In this document: positions 1-13,300 of the stretch, one piece after another
How positions within the stretch are numbered: position 1 is the first letter of the stretch
Layout: every line of letters starts with the position of its first letter
Origin: Cruorifilaria tuberocauda
Lineage: Eukaryota; Nematoda; Chromadorea; Rhabditida; Onchocercidae
Length of the DNA stretch: 64,000 bases
Assembly: GCA_013365365.1 (NCBI GenBank)
Contig: JABVXU010000020.1
Coordinates: 248,001-312,000, forward strand
Reading direction: 5' to 3'
Translations under genes and position numbers: made by a program
The notes under the pieces: generated by a model
Databases searched by the model: none
Seen by the model: the letters and a program-made list of their open reading frames with translations, nothing else
What the model was told of the DNA's origin: nothing

Positions 1-352
1 GGAAGTAAGTGGCTCTTGAACAGTAACACTACACGAAAAATTGAGGGATTATGAAATTTTAGTGATTTTTTAGCACAAATTCGAAATGAAAATTCAAAAC
101 GAAATCATGAAAATGACTGTTAAGAATTCAAAAGCTACAACTTTCGATTTCTACAAAAACGATTCATTCCAAAAATGTTCTTAGAATTTGCTATAAAATT
201 ACTTAAAAATAGTTCAAAGTTTGCACTTTGAAATTGACTTGAAAAATTCTTAAATTTATCAAAAATCACTTTACAGATATTCAAAGAAAGTTTAAATGAG
301 TTAGGTTTTTTTTGTCAAATAATTCTTAAGAATAGCCTAAAAATGTTGGATA

Positions 353-1349
353 TTAAATATCAGAGTTGATAGAATTAATGGCTTCGAAGACAGGGATAGA
401 ATGGATTTCATGATCGCCTAACTCGAAACCAGTAACGATTGCTGTTATATGAAATATGAGTGGTGGATCGAAGCTGATATTGGTGTGTCGATCGTTGGCA
501 ATTCGAGATTTTTTTCTTATTTCTAGAAAAGAGACTCCAGAAATGGTAAAACAGACGTCTATGGAATTGTTTTTTGAATCCAGCAACTGATAAATTTAAT
601 TCATCTTTAATTAAAATTTTTGAATTTAATTCAAATTCAGACTTTTTCCTTAATTTTAAAACAACCATACCGTTTTGGTGGCAGTTCTTTTTGCACTGGT
701 TTTTTTTGCGCCGGTTTTTTTTGCACCAGTTTTTTGTTAATGGAGCGTTTTTCGGTTTTCTGCAAATATTCAATTTAATTATTGCTATTTATTATTCGTT
801 ACCATTACAACTCTATCGTATGCAATTTCATAGAGACCCATCTATGGAAAAATTAATCTTAAAGTATTTTATTTTTTGAGAATCTACTAAAGTTCGAAAT
901 TCATCGATTAAAACCCTAATTTTGTGTATTCTAACGTTTCAAATATCATTTATACTTTTTGGATCCAAAGAATGGATAATTCACTTATTAATCAACAAAT
1001 TCCAAAATAACTAACCGTAGCACTGCTGAAAAAATACAAGTTTAGGAAGCTACCAGCATATTTTCGACACACCGGACAAAACTTTGTGTTTTTATCAGTC
1101 TGAAATGATTCGGAGATGGAATAAAATCCACTTGCAAGAGTAATATTATTTTAATACGGTAGTGTGAGAATGCAAAATTGTCTAAGCGATAAGTTAATCC
1201 TAATAGTATAAAGAGATACAAATTATAGACAATAAACAAACCGATAACCAGGAAGAGATACAGTTTCGATGGAATACATGGCCGCAGAGTAATGCTCCAA
1301 AGTCAAGCACACCGTCGTCAGCTTCCAAGCAAATTGGACAGTACATCAT
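353..1349 (-). CDS. Short RING-H2 zinc-finger protein, TRAIP-like; probable E3 ubiquitin ligase
   Basis: Three exons are well supported: 1242-1349, 1016-1099 and 671-759. They join in phase 0. The first begins one base after TTTGCAG with Met-Met-Tyr-CPIC, so it may be a spliced-leader acceptor followed by the start codon. The RING ligands read CPIC, then CGHVFHRNC, then CPVCR across exons 1 and 2, with a Trp after the sixth ligand and a trailing LNLYF that resembles the end of the TRAIP RING. Exon 3 is basic and holds a five-residue repeat. The 3' end is uncertain. One reading splices from about 666 to the acceptor TTTTCTAG near 520 and stops at 353. Others stop near 408 or soon after 586. 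TRAIP proteins are normally over 400 residues with a coiled coil, so this would be a short relative. RING-H2 identity is firm; TRAIP-like is inference. Confidence 0.6.
691..735 (-). repeat. 15-bp tandem repeat, three copies, coding
   Basis: Three 15-base units (691-705, 706-720, 721-735) lie in exon 3 of the RING gene. Read on the minus strand in the gene's frame they give LVQKK, PAQKK and PVQKE, so the repeat preserves frame and makes a basic, proline-spaced tail. Confidence 0.7.
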
Positions 1350-4231
1350 TCTGCAAAGAAGAAAATCAAATAAATAAATGCAAATGTAAAAAGTAGGATT
1401 CAAAAGTAGCAAAAAATGAATAAATTTTGAATTCAGAGTAATAATCGCTCATTATGGAGATAAATATTTGCTCTATAATTAAATGGATAATACCAAAAAA
1501 TGATGATCAGGGAAATAAAAAATAAAAAGAAAGGATTGCAGCATGAAACAAATGGAGAATAATGTCATGATCTGATGTCAGTTATATATGATACAAGTTG
1601 AATAAATATCTTCGTCATAAGTCAACCCCAGAAGTAACGCCCGATGATAAACAAGTACTGATTAGATAAACTGAAGTTATTGCAAAAAATGCAGGAGAAA
1701 ATGAGAACAGTACCTTCCTGATCTCCTCAATCGCATAACAATGATGACGCTTCTTCTGATTCTTTCTTAAATTATTTTTTAAAATTCATGCAAATTTTCC
1801 ATATTCTTAATGCCGCTCTCGAGGAAAATTGATATGCTTAGTGACGAATATTAAGCCCACGTTTTATCATCAGGTCAATAAGTCCGAAAGAGCAGAGAAA
1901 GATGAGTATTTAGGAAGAATGTTGCTTTCCTTATTTCAAAACTTTGTGAAATTCAGCACGCCTTCACTAAACCATTATCAACCAACACGATCACTGAAAA
2001 CTTCAAAAAGGATTAAGATAAAGTTTAAGTATGATTTAAATAGATCAACTAATTCCCATGGCAAGAACTAATCATCCAAGTTTATGAGGATGATCAAATC
2101 ATTTATTCTGCAACTATTACTCCAACGTCTTTAAAGATATTTCTCTGCTTTTTTTTTCGTTGCTGAATTAAACTATTTAAATGTAGATTGCAGGATAAAT
2201 TCAAAATTCATGAAAATTGTTCTCTGAAGTTTATGATGGTTTCCAGCATTTAATCCAACAGCTAATGATACCCAGTAGGTGCCGATAGAGGGATATTACA
2301 AAAAATATCATTAGTGGTTAATGGGAAAAAACATTGAAATTATATTGCAACTAAAATTATGTTCATTGTTGAATGAGATTGTCCCACCACCTAAAAACAT
2401 GTCTTATCGGTACAATTAAAAATACTTCTTATCAACCGATTAACTTTTTCCAAATTATTTGAAGTTATTTGTATAAAAGAGATTGAAATTACTATTTATT
2501 ATTTCATGTTTAAACTATCCAAATGCTATTAACGTATTTCCCAGATGCATTCTTCATCCGACCCTAAATTAATTAACAATCAATGGTGTAATTTCAAATA
2601 ACAACAACCGTATTCATTTTATTCAGAAGGCATGTATATTCGAATAATTTGATGAGCCATGAAGAAAAAGAGAAAAAAAGAATTAACCCAGCATACTAAT
2701 CATTCATTTCACAAATCATTAAAAGCTCAAAAATTCCGGGGAAAAACAGAATAATAACTAAAGTATTTCCTTTGTTTATTCTTAAAATGATTTTACTTAT
2801 ACAACTATACATTTAAGTGTGATATTTCTGTTTAAATTATGATCAAAAAACAGTAAAACTTCAAGAGTATAACCTTTTTGATTTCATCTTCCTTCAGAGA
2901 TCCAAAAATTGATCTAAGGAGAATTGGCAGGAGCATTGGATGAGAAAATAAGAAAAAATATCACAAATTATCAAATAGCAATCAATAATGAATCATAATA
3001 TATCACCAACACTTATTTATCAAAATCATAAGAATTAACATAGCGAAACGAAAAAAATTATGCATGATACTTCTTTCTGAAATGCGATAGTCTGTAAAAA
3101 TAACAAAAAGAAAAAAATCAATGTTCATAAGAAGTTAAGTTCATCAAAAGTAGCAAAAAGATTTAAAAATCAAATAAAAATGAAATGTGAGCAAATAAAA
3201 ATTTCAATAGAATAATAACTGACAGTGATTATTATGAGTGATTGTATGCAGCAGCAAAATCACACTGGCAACAGACTTAATTAGTTATGTAATTAAAGAC
3301 AAAACATCGATAATTATTAATGATGTAAATTAACATTATCACTAAATCAAACAGTTAGAAAACAGGAAACATAAATGACAAATGTGAGGGGTAAATCATC
3401 TTCTGCTGTTTTATTATTAACTGCCTTCTTCATAAAGTAAAATTGAATTATTTGGATTAATTGGAAATAGGGAAACAAATCATTTATTTGCAAAAAAAGA
3501 AAAATCTATGTAATGAGAATTACATTAATATGATATAGAAAGAATTGTAGTTGAAGGCAATGATTCTGAGGAAAGAAAAAAATGAAACGTCTATTCTATA
3601 TATGGGAATGCAACGATATTTCGAGAAAACGATGGGTGTAAAGGAACAGGAAGTATTGAAGCAGAAATATCACTACTATCAATCATTATCACTGAGCATC
3701 GTATGCTACATACCTCTTTTGTTCGATTATTCATATCTTAAAAACAATTGTTTTCTTGGCCGAAAAGAGACTTATCGTCTTCCTGTTGTGTATTCCTGAA
3801 ATTTTTACATTTAGAGACTTCCAATAATTTCATATTTTTTCCCAAATACGAAATGAAATGACTAGGCGACAAAATTTCGATAGGAAACTCACTGCTAGAA
3901 GTTTGAAAGAACAATTTTAGTTAATAAAAACAGTAGGTATTTCGAATATATTGTGGAATTGTTGCAATCATACCCAAACATACTACGTCAAGTGACCATT
4001 CAGGGAAATGACCATTCAGGGAAGTGGCCATTCAGTTTGTGATTTTAACATTATTTTAAAAAGAATGAAAACAAATTGAGTGAAATGGAAGAAATGGAAA
4101 TTTCTCCAGACCAAAGAAACAATACCATTAATTAACTTCCCCGCTGTTTTTCATTCATTCTAAACTGATTTCCATTTGAAATCATATTTCACCGGAAATA
4201 AAAAGATAGCAAGAAATTTTACAGAAAACAT
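1350..4231. other. AT-rich stretch between the RING gene and let-805
   Basis: No gene is supported. Short exon-like pieces with donor-like ends occur on the minus strand near 1715-1770 and 2890-2945. They could be upstream exons of the RING gene, but phase and acceptors do not settle it. The downstream side should hold the let-805 3' UTR. A small tandem repeat lies at 3994-4035. Confidence 0.5.
3994..4035. repeat. 16-bp tandem repeat, about 2.6 copies
   Basis: The unit gaccattcagggaaat is repeated directly: copy one 3994-4009, copy two 4010-4025 with one change, and a partial third copy 4026-4035. It is non-coding and lies just beyond the let-805 3' end. Confidence 0.85.
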
Positions 4232-4308
4232 TTAACGTACTTCCTTGTATGAGCGCTGATATCGTTCTTCCACTCTTTCTCGTATTGGACCGCCATCTTC
4301 TATCCCAT
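4232..4308 (-). other. let-805: let-805 candidate terminal exon
   Basis: The acceptor GATTATAG at 4309-4316 precedes an open frame of 25 codons containing IEDGGPIRERVEERYQRSYK and ending at TAA (4232-4234). It joins in phase to the internal donor at 4918/4919 of the preceding exon, giving a VDRDG junction; it is also in phase with the exon at 5593-5733. Its charged, helical composition fits the rest of the tail. A strong donor (GTACGT) begins six bases before the final TAA codon, so a further exon is possible, for example after the acceptor near 3100. Confidence 0.55.
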
Positions 4309-7300
4309 CTATAATCGTTGTTTAATTTCAAAAATTGATTTAATTTTTCATTTCGAAATATTTATTACTATTCCAATAGAAAAATCAACTAATGTAAGAA
4401 TTATTATAAGAAAGAAAATATCGTCAAAAAATACAGGACTAAAATACGGAATTCAAGTTTCCTTTCTCTGATTTTTTCAGCATATTTGTTTTCATAATTG
4501 ATTGCTTTTGATGTAATACTTGAAAAAAGTCACTATAAAAAAACAATTCTTCAAAAATTTTCTTAATTTTAACTAACTTAATGCTGCATGAAAAAACAAA
4601 ATATTCAACAGTTCGCAGTATAAGCATTAGATATTTCAAAAAATCGTAATGGTCGTTCGTTCCGTATAGTGCAGCTTTAAAGCATACATTAAAGCGAAAA
4701 GTTAAGCAGAGCCAAAGAAAAAATTTCAAATAAGATTTCATGATGTCAAATTTATCAATTTATCAAGAAAGTTCCTTCAGGAAGGAAAGTATAATCAAGA
4801 GGCTTTAGAAAGTTCCCTTTTTTGAATTTGGAATTGAAAAGGATATTAACCCCTTCCCATTAAATTCCTTTATCATAAGCTGATCACAAAATTTTCAGCT
4901 GACGAGGACGTCGCGTACCTCGATCAACCTGTGACAACGAGTTGCTGTATTTTTTCATGCGATCCAATGTCTGCCCCATCGGTTCGTTGACAATGTCAAT
5001 CAGGTCATCGGGCCAGTTATGCGATGATAAATTACCGGCTGTTGTCCTTCCACTACCAGCTCCTCTCCCATTTTCTGCAAATTTATAGTGCATTTTCTTT
5101 TTTTGCGTGCTTGCATTGTGCCATCTGATTGGTGCGCTCCACTTCACAGTCTGATCCACCTCTATCATCGCTTGATCACTTTCCGATCAAAGTGATAAAT
5201 AAGCGCTTAAATTATTATTCTATGGCAAAACATAAGTGAAATTAAGCTTAGCATTTTTAATTATATCAATCACACCTTAACAGTTCTTGAAGTCATTTGT
5301 GACATCAAAAACTGTTGAGATCGCATTGTGCAAAAACTGTAGCTGTGATTCTTTTTTCTGCTTTTACTTATAAAATGTGCAGTGAAAAGCAATACTGTCA
5401 GAATTTCTTTTTTTAATATAATTCAAACAACTGAACAGGAAAGAACTAGTACAATTAATAAATTACTGATATAACTATTGGCTTCCAATTTTGCTTCTGT
5501 CAAAAAGTACACTGATTAAAGTCTTTTTTATTAAATGAGAATTTAAATTTGTGCTCATCAGCTACATATTAAGCGCTATAGGAAAAAGATACCTCCTCTA
5601 CGGGCACTAAATGAGGTAGATGCAGTAGCTCTCGGACCGTATAATGCACTTGCTGTGGCACCACTGCTACTTCCAGCAACACCGCCAGATGTTTCCGCAC
5701 TTCTCATTTCACTCTTTGATGTTTGATATGTATCTGAAATTTAATATCACTGCAATGGTATATCATTTAAGCCTACAAAAAAAATTAAATTAGTGTCTGG
5801 CATGCATAACAAACAGAAATGAATTTTTGCTCCAGTTCACCCACAAGCAAAGGAGCTAAATTTTAATTGATTTTGAATTATCCTACACAAATTTCCGCGA
5901 ATACTTCTTTCTCAAATTATGTCTCATTAATCCTTTTTCTTATCTAAAAAGCATATTGCTAAGAGCTTTTTCGTATTATTCGATGAAAATTTGATAAGAG
6001 AAAAATTCGCATTCTTTAATCGATTTAACTCATTAACTCCTTTAATTCATTAACGGTCACCTACCTGATGTTAATGTCACATGGTGATTTCAAATAGCTG
6101 TGACATACATACGTGAATAAATTCGATTAATAACTTTACCTTTCTGTGAGAAGCGTGGTTAGGTTATAAAGCGCTTTAATATGCACGGTGACGGTGCTTC
6201 AACAAGTATTGCAACGTAATAATGCAACACAGTAAATACAGAGCATGGCGCACTACTCCGTATAACTTTTGTAAGCTAGAAAAATGTGACAGAGTGCGTG
6301 CTAACCATAATCATAATTCGAATACGCACGAGTACGTGATCGTATTGTGTCATTCATATACCCGGTATCAGAGCTGTATCCACGCGCTGTCAAGTGGTCC
6401 GGTGAACGTGATAGTGTATCAAGCTCACGTTGTAAAGTGTGCAGTGCATCACGGCGCATGTGAGGTGTTGAAGGTCCTGGACGTGTTCCGTCTAACAATG
6501 TTTGTGATGCATAATGGCGTGGACTACCCATATCACTACGACTACGATATGTGTAGCGACGCGAATATGTATCCGTAATGGGTCTTTCGGCAGCCGATGC
6601 GCGACTGATATATGATGTCCCGGTACCAGAATACAGACGTGAACGCTCTGACTGTTCTGAAAAACAAATAGCAAAAAATGCACGCAGCACGAACTGAAAT
6701 TATTTTTTGGAGAGTCATAAAATTATAAAAAGGAAAAACTGAAAGAATTTAGTAGAAGCAAGCTTTATAATGGATTTAGCTAGCATCCATCTTTCTTGGC
6801 CCGAAAATACTTAAAATTTTAAACAAAACATTATGACGGCTTTGCTCGCGATAAAAAGCGCAAAAATAACTTTGATAATAATGAAGCATACTATTATCAA
6901 TGCAAAAATCCCACAATTATTTTGGCATTGAGTGCAATACTTCTTTTCCTGCCAAAATTACACGTCATATCAAACAATTATTATTTAATTTCAAATGCCA
7001 CTCGGTGATTAATAGCCAATAAAATAAAAGAAGCTTTGGAAAAACCACACGTGCATATATTATGATAAACTTACCTGCACATCAAATAGATATTTCATAC
7101 CTATTTATTTTTCAATCTTAAAGTCTAATGATAAATTTCATAACGAGGAAAAATTAATTTATTGAATTTATAAAAATTCTAGTCTTCCGTTTATCACAAT
7201 TGATTGAAATAATGAAGCAGTTAAAAATCGTTTTCTTCACCAAAAAATTATAAAGAGAGAAGAAAAACCTCTAGCAAGTTCTCGACCAAGTGCAGACGCG

Positions 7301-10300
7301 GAAAGTGAACGCCGATTCCTTCCTAAACTACCATATGCTTCTGCTTCACTGCCATATTTCAAGTAATCTCCTGGCTAAAAATAAAATGTTGGAAAAGTTT
7401 TCTTCGACTACTGAAATTTTTTAAAAAGCATAAAAACTTCTGAAGACAATACTGTCTTGTTCATTTCAAAATTTCTTGAATCAAAATTTCCCAATTATGT
7501 ATGAAAAAGAACTAATTATATATAGAATACAAATTTACTGTATAATGTCTTCTAAGCGTGGATCGTCTAGAAGAGGATGTAAGTTCCTCCAGTTCCTGTT
7601 CCAGTTGACGACCGGTTGTAGAAGAATAGGCTGATACAGCAACACCATCCGGTTGCTGATTATCTGAAAAAATACGAAAAAGCATACTATTAAGTTTACG
7701 AAGAAGAAAAAGCAAATCGCATGATAAATGTAAGGAATTTAAGAATAAAAAAATTTCAGCAGCATTCTAATTCAAGTTATGGGAAGGATAATAAATTATT
7801 TGCATCGATGAAGAAACAAATGAAATAAAAGGAAAGAGAAACAACTTACAAACGTGATAAATCTTGGTAGTATGTATTTCATCACCGCCTTTTGTTTTAT
7901 CTTGCAATATTTCAGTAAGTTTGGTAAGACTTTCTTGCAACCGCCGTGATTCTTCAAAACTCTGAAGATTTGCCTGGTTAAATAACTTCTCGGTAGCGAA
8001 ATCGCTCCAAACAAACAAGAATAAGCATGGCAAAATGAGATGGGTTGCATGTGCAAATTATTTTTAACGTCAAAAGAATAAATGAAAATGCGAAATAAAA
8101 ACCTGTTCTATACCACAATAAAACAAAGTAAACAAAAGTATGAGGTAACAGCAAAATTTGTAAAAAATATTTAAATCCGCACTCTTTGTCCGGAAGTCCG
8201 ACTTGCAATACCTTCCTTGAATCCATCAATATAACCGGTACGAAATTCTTCTTGATTCGGATACTGTTCTTCTAATCTTCGCAATAAACTATTAGATACT
8301 CGATCACCAAAGAAACCTGAGTTACCATCTCGGAAACCTTGCATGTAGCCAGAAGAATAACCAGGACCCTGACCACGTTGTGCTAAATTATGCATTGATG
8401 CACTCATTCCAGTCATTCCGGCATCTCTGCAATGAATTGAAGTGAAATCAATGAAAGAATTACAAAATGGCAGTCTTTCACTCTTCCGAAACAATCGATC
8501 AGTATTCTAAAATAATCTGAAATTTCTACTGTTCAGTATCAAGAAGTATAGATGGCAATGTTGTATTCTACTTTTCATTGAATTTCAAAACGCTTGAAAA
8601 ATACTAATCATATCGAATTTCATTTCAAAATAGAAATATTTTTTAATAGTCGAAATTCAAAACAATCTCGATAAATTCTCACATCCTTATATAATTTATT
8701 ATATAGTTTCATAACTTTATAAACTATCATACCTGAGCCCTTTAACATAGCCCTCATGAAATCGGTCATCTCGACTACCATAGTCATCATCCATACGTCG
8801 ACGTGCCGCTGACGCAGTGCCTAATTTATTTGCATCCCGAAAACCGCGTACATAACCATCTTCGAAATCTCCACGAGCTTAAAATTCCAGTATCAAAATT
8901 ATGTAAAAATGAATGGTAATCAGTCGATCTCCTGACATTGATACCTGCAGCCTTCTGATCAAGTGATGATCGGATATCTTCGACACGTGATGAAAGCGCT
9001 TGCATATTCTGCTCGATTCCATTTTTCTCGATCTAAAAATATTTCAACTACTTTATCAATGTTACATTCAATATTTTTACAGCAATTATTACGAATTAAA
9101 TAAATCCATCAAATGAGTTGAAACAGTGAATAATGATGTAAATGCGATCAGAATCTAAGAGAAAATTAAACAGGCATAACTAGCCGGCAATAATTCAATG
9201 CTAATAAAAGATTCTTGTTAAGATGCTAAACTGAGGTCTTAACAACAAAACATTTCACAAATCAGATAAAGCATAATTTTATCAGAATAGCAATTTTAAA
9301 TTCAATCGTTCCTATCCTTCTTTAATGTCAATCTTCTGATCACAATAAAGTATAAAATATCCATGTTTGTTGTAAAAGACTAACGTCTGCGGAAAGTAAT
9401 GGGACCGTTTGACCATTTGACGCAATAACACGTCGCCGCTCTTTCCGTGTTCGATAACGTCTACAAATTCAATTTCTTGCTATTCATTTAATTTCAAAAT
9501 ATTTGAAATTTCAATATGTAAAAACGAAAAGATAGAAGTGAAAGGGAAAGTATGTCACATTAACCCATGACAACACAATACAGCAATGTAATGACCAATT
9601 TCCAGTAGCACTTACAATAATTAATTGATGTAGGAAGATGAAATTAAATTGACATAAATAAGTGATTGTATTTTCCAATTCAACTAAAGTTATTCGTTTA
9701 CTTTTTCAATTTTAAATGCTTGCGAAATTTTCTTCGATATCTTTATTCAAATACATATGCAAGCCTTTTTTTTCTTTTTCTAGGAATAGATAATTTAGAA
9801 CGAATTTCACTCTTCCATTCTTTTTAAATAATATAAATTAACAAATCAGAAGAGGCAAAGAGTTCTATCCAGAGAGAGAAAGAAAAAAAAATATCCTTGC
9901 AATGGTTATCTTGAACAGATGGGAAACTTTGCACCTTATATGATTATATCGGGAAAGGTATTGCGGACAGTTCCGTCTATTAGTGCTGAATTGATATATT
10001 TATTCATTTTTCCCAGCCGTTCTACAGAATGCTACGAAAAAAAACTATAATTTCGAGGCCATAGTTGCTATTAAAATCTGTTTCATTTTATTTTCTATGT
10101 TAATTTTGGATTGAAAAACTGCGAGCATGCAATAAAATGATACAACAATTAGCTGAAACAAAGCTGCATACAGATATAACCGTCGCTGTTTTTCAATTCA
10201 AATGCTGTAAGATAAGTAAGCTGAAAGATTGAAATCCAGTTGAAAATGTCGATTTGGAAAAAAAATCAAAAATTCAGTAATTATCATTTTCAATTCATAA

Positions 10301-13300
10301 AATCATCAAAACTCTATCAAATTCCACCGAATAACTTCTATTAATCTTTGAAAAATTTAGTTTAAGTAAATTGCTTTATAAGTTACTCGTTTGAAAATTC
10401 CACTACTGAAAACGTTTGAAAATTTTCAATTATGACAACCGAAAAATATCCAAAAATATAATAAATAGTAAATTTGAGACAAAAAATGGAAATTTCTGTT
10501 TTTTCCTTGCATAAAAATGAAACGATTACCCTTGTAAGCACCAAAGCAGACAACAAGTGAGAAGAATCAAGAGAAGTAACAGGAGAAGTAGAAGAAGTAG
10601 CCACCACCATGGCCATCCGGAAATCGCATACGGACTGGCTGAAATTTCATTTTTCAATTTCTTGCAAAAAGTTTCAAAATCCAAAATTGTCAAATGGGAA
10701 ATTTTTTAAACTCACATTGGTACAAATTTGTTGCAAATCAATATCAGGAGAAATTGAATTGCAGGTTAAAATCCAGAAATTTTTCTCTATAAAATAAATA
10801 AAACTACAATTTTAAATTGATTCCAGGAATCGAATAAAAAGTTAAGTTAAAAAAAATTAAATTTAAGTTGAATTCAGTTGAATTATGCACCAAAGGTTTT
10901 ACTAGCAGGCGATAATTCCGGTAATTTGTAAAAATACATAACTTCATTACAGAGATTTGAATGAGGCTATCGTACTCGAAAATAGTATTACAATTTGCGG
11001 TAATACGGAAAAACTGGGCTTCATGTTAGGCATAACAGATTTGCAAAATCCCGAAAATAAAAATAAAAAGCAGAAAATTGAACAGGACTTGATTGGACTT
11101 TCAAGAGATTATAAATTTGTTACGGATAATTACTAAAGTTAAATAAATCAAAAACCAATTAGAGGTAATCCGAGCACCTTATTATTATATTTCTAGGCTT
11201 AACTATTTCATCATGAAAACAATTTAATAGAGAATAAATTTTAAACTTGTTCAAGACGGAATTTAGATGGATATAAAAAAGAAGCTTGTAAACTTCATGA
11301 TGATGAGCAAATATTAGACCAAACAAATTTCTCGAAAGCAATTTAACAATCATATTCACACTGATAAAGTAGCCATTTAAACTCTTCGATTATCTCAACT
11401 CACATTATTCTCTCATTCGTAACACTTTTTAAAGAATTTGCTCAGCTAATTTGAGTAAGATAAGAACATATCTCTTTCTTCCTCTCTCACTTACTTCACT
11501 CTTCCTAAAAAATTGAAAATTAATAGATGCAAAATTAAAACATATAAAAGTTAAACTTCAGCAATAATTTCTACCACAACACTGGTAATTAAGGCAATGC
11601 AGAAGAGATCGATGAATCATAATGTAAAATGATTCACAGTTTCCTAACGCTCATAATGAGTGATCGATTTGAAATAATTTTATTGATTATTTGAAAAACT
11701 TTATCAGCATTTTAATAGCTGTTAATAACTTGAAATTATACTTCAAACAACAAAAGACGAAAAAAGGAAGAAGGCGTACCATCAGGCCATACACTCATCG
11801 TTGTTCGATCGAAATGTAATTGATGAAGCAAGATAGAAAAGAGAGAAAAACGAGTTGCATCCAAAATTAGTAGGTATTTCCACTTCACCTGTGCACCACC
11901 AACCAATTGGTTCAGGTGGATAATGCACACACTACTATATTATTGCTGTTGTCATAATGCTACCTCTATGATCGCTACCCCAGTACCAATCATCCGATCA
12001 AACATGATCGGAGTAGTGGTGGCGGGGATGGAAACGAGGAGAAAATCACTTTATTCTTCTAATGGCACTAACCCCCGCCCACAACATACGTTCAAATTCC
12101 AATAATACAATATTATGGTGTGAAGCAGCGGTGAAACTAAACAAAACACTTCTGAAAAACATTGTGCAGAAGCACATCTGTCTATTTCCTTTATGTTCAC
12201 TTTGTCTTCTCAGTTTGATATTGAAGTGAACCTCTCATTCTTTCGTTATCACTTCTAAAGAACACTCAGCTGAGTTTATTGGATGATCAATCCCCCACTT
12301 ACTGATAAGAATTTATCTTTCATTGAATATCTTTAATATACTTAATAATTCCATAATTGTTATATTAAATGATAGTTAACATGCATAACATGCGTATAAA
12401 TTATTACATAATTATTGTAAATTAACTATTGTTTTATAAATCACAGGAATGTATTACACAGAGAACGAGTTTTTCAGTGGAGTTTGGATGGAATGCGGAT
12501 GTGATATTGATAGATGTTATTAAAATGTTGATAAAAAAGAGTGAAGAATGATTATTTAGCATCAAAATATGATGGAAATGTTCATTTGGAGGAATTTTTT
12601 AGGACGAAAGATTTATTCTTACATATCGTCTGCACCGAATCTAGACCGGATTCAAAATGTTACTGGATCATACGGGAAAATATCCGAATGTAATATATCT
12701 CATATTTCTAGCCAGTTTTAACGCTCTATAATTATTTTCAAAAGAAATTAATTTTTAACAAATTAAATTTCGCTAAATGTATGTTTTATTGAAATATTTA
12801 CGGCTTAACCAGATTATTTTTTGCAGCATTCTTCCTATTATAAATTCTATTTCATTCCCGTTTTTTCTTAAAAAGTAATTAGTCGATTAACCTTTACAAA
12901 AGTTTTCGATTGAAATCATAATAATCCACATTTAGAAGAATTTCAAAAATAATTATTTTAAGTAATAAATATGGACCCAACTTTGTTATATTTTTACAGC
13001 AATCCTATCTTGTTTTCAGTCTCCTAATGTTTCGCAAGCCTCTCTATTAATTAAAACTTCATCCAAAAATGGGCCACTTTTAAAATGAAATAAAAAGTAG
13101 ACTAAGAAATTTATTTTTGTACATGAAGGTGTAAAGGATGAGAATTAGGTTAATTCATTTGCTGAACTATAAGTTTTTTTTTACTTAAATATATTAGAAC
13201 GATCTGGATGAAAGAGTGCCAGGTCGTACTAGTCTTTCGAAATTTCTAAATAAAAGTATTTTATCCTCGAGTAATTGTAAACTAAATATTGTCAAACTCC

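Noticed and set aside
1715..1770. Minus-strand piece KRHHCYAIEEIRK ending at GTACTG
   Set aside because: Could precede the RING exon, but the phase in this frame does not match and the acceptor is weak.
2890..2945. Minus-strand piece MLLPILLRSIFGSLKEDE with a donor-like end
   Set aside because: No acceptor or leader site before it, and no in-phase partner; probably chance.
3551..3799. 82-codon plus-strand open frame
   Set aside because: Composition is like translated AT-rich DNA; no homology recognised and no splice context.
6222..6690. Several overlapping open frames on both strands
   Set aside because: Only the minus-strand frame of the let-805 tail exon 6306-6656 keeps phase with its neighbours; the others are shadows.
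11923..12105. Plus-strand open frame in the GC-richer intron block
   Set aside because: Short and unlike any known protein; the block is better seen as possible regulatory DNA.
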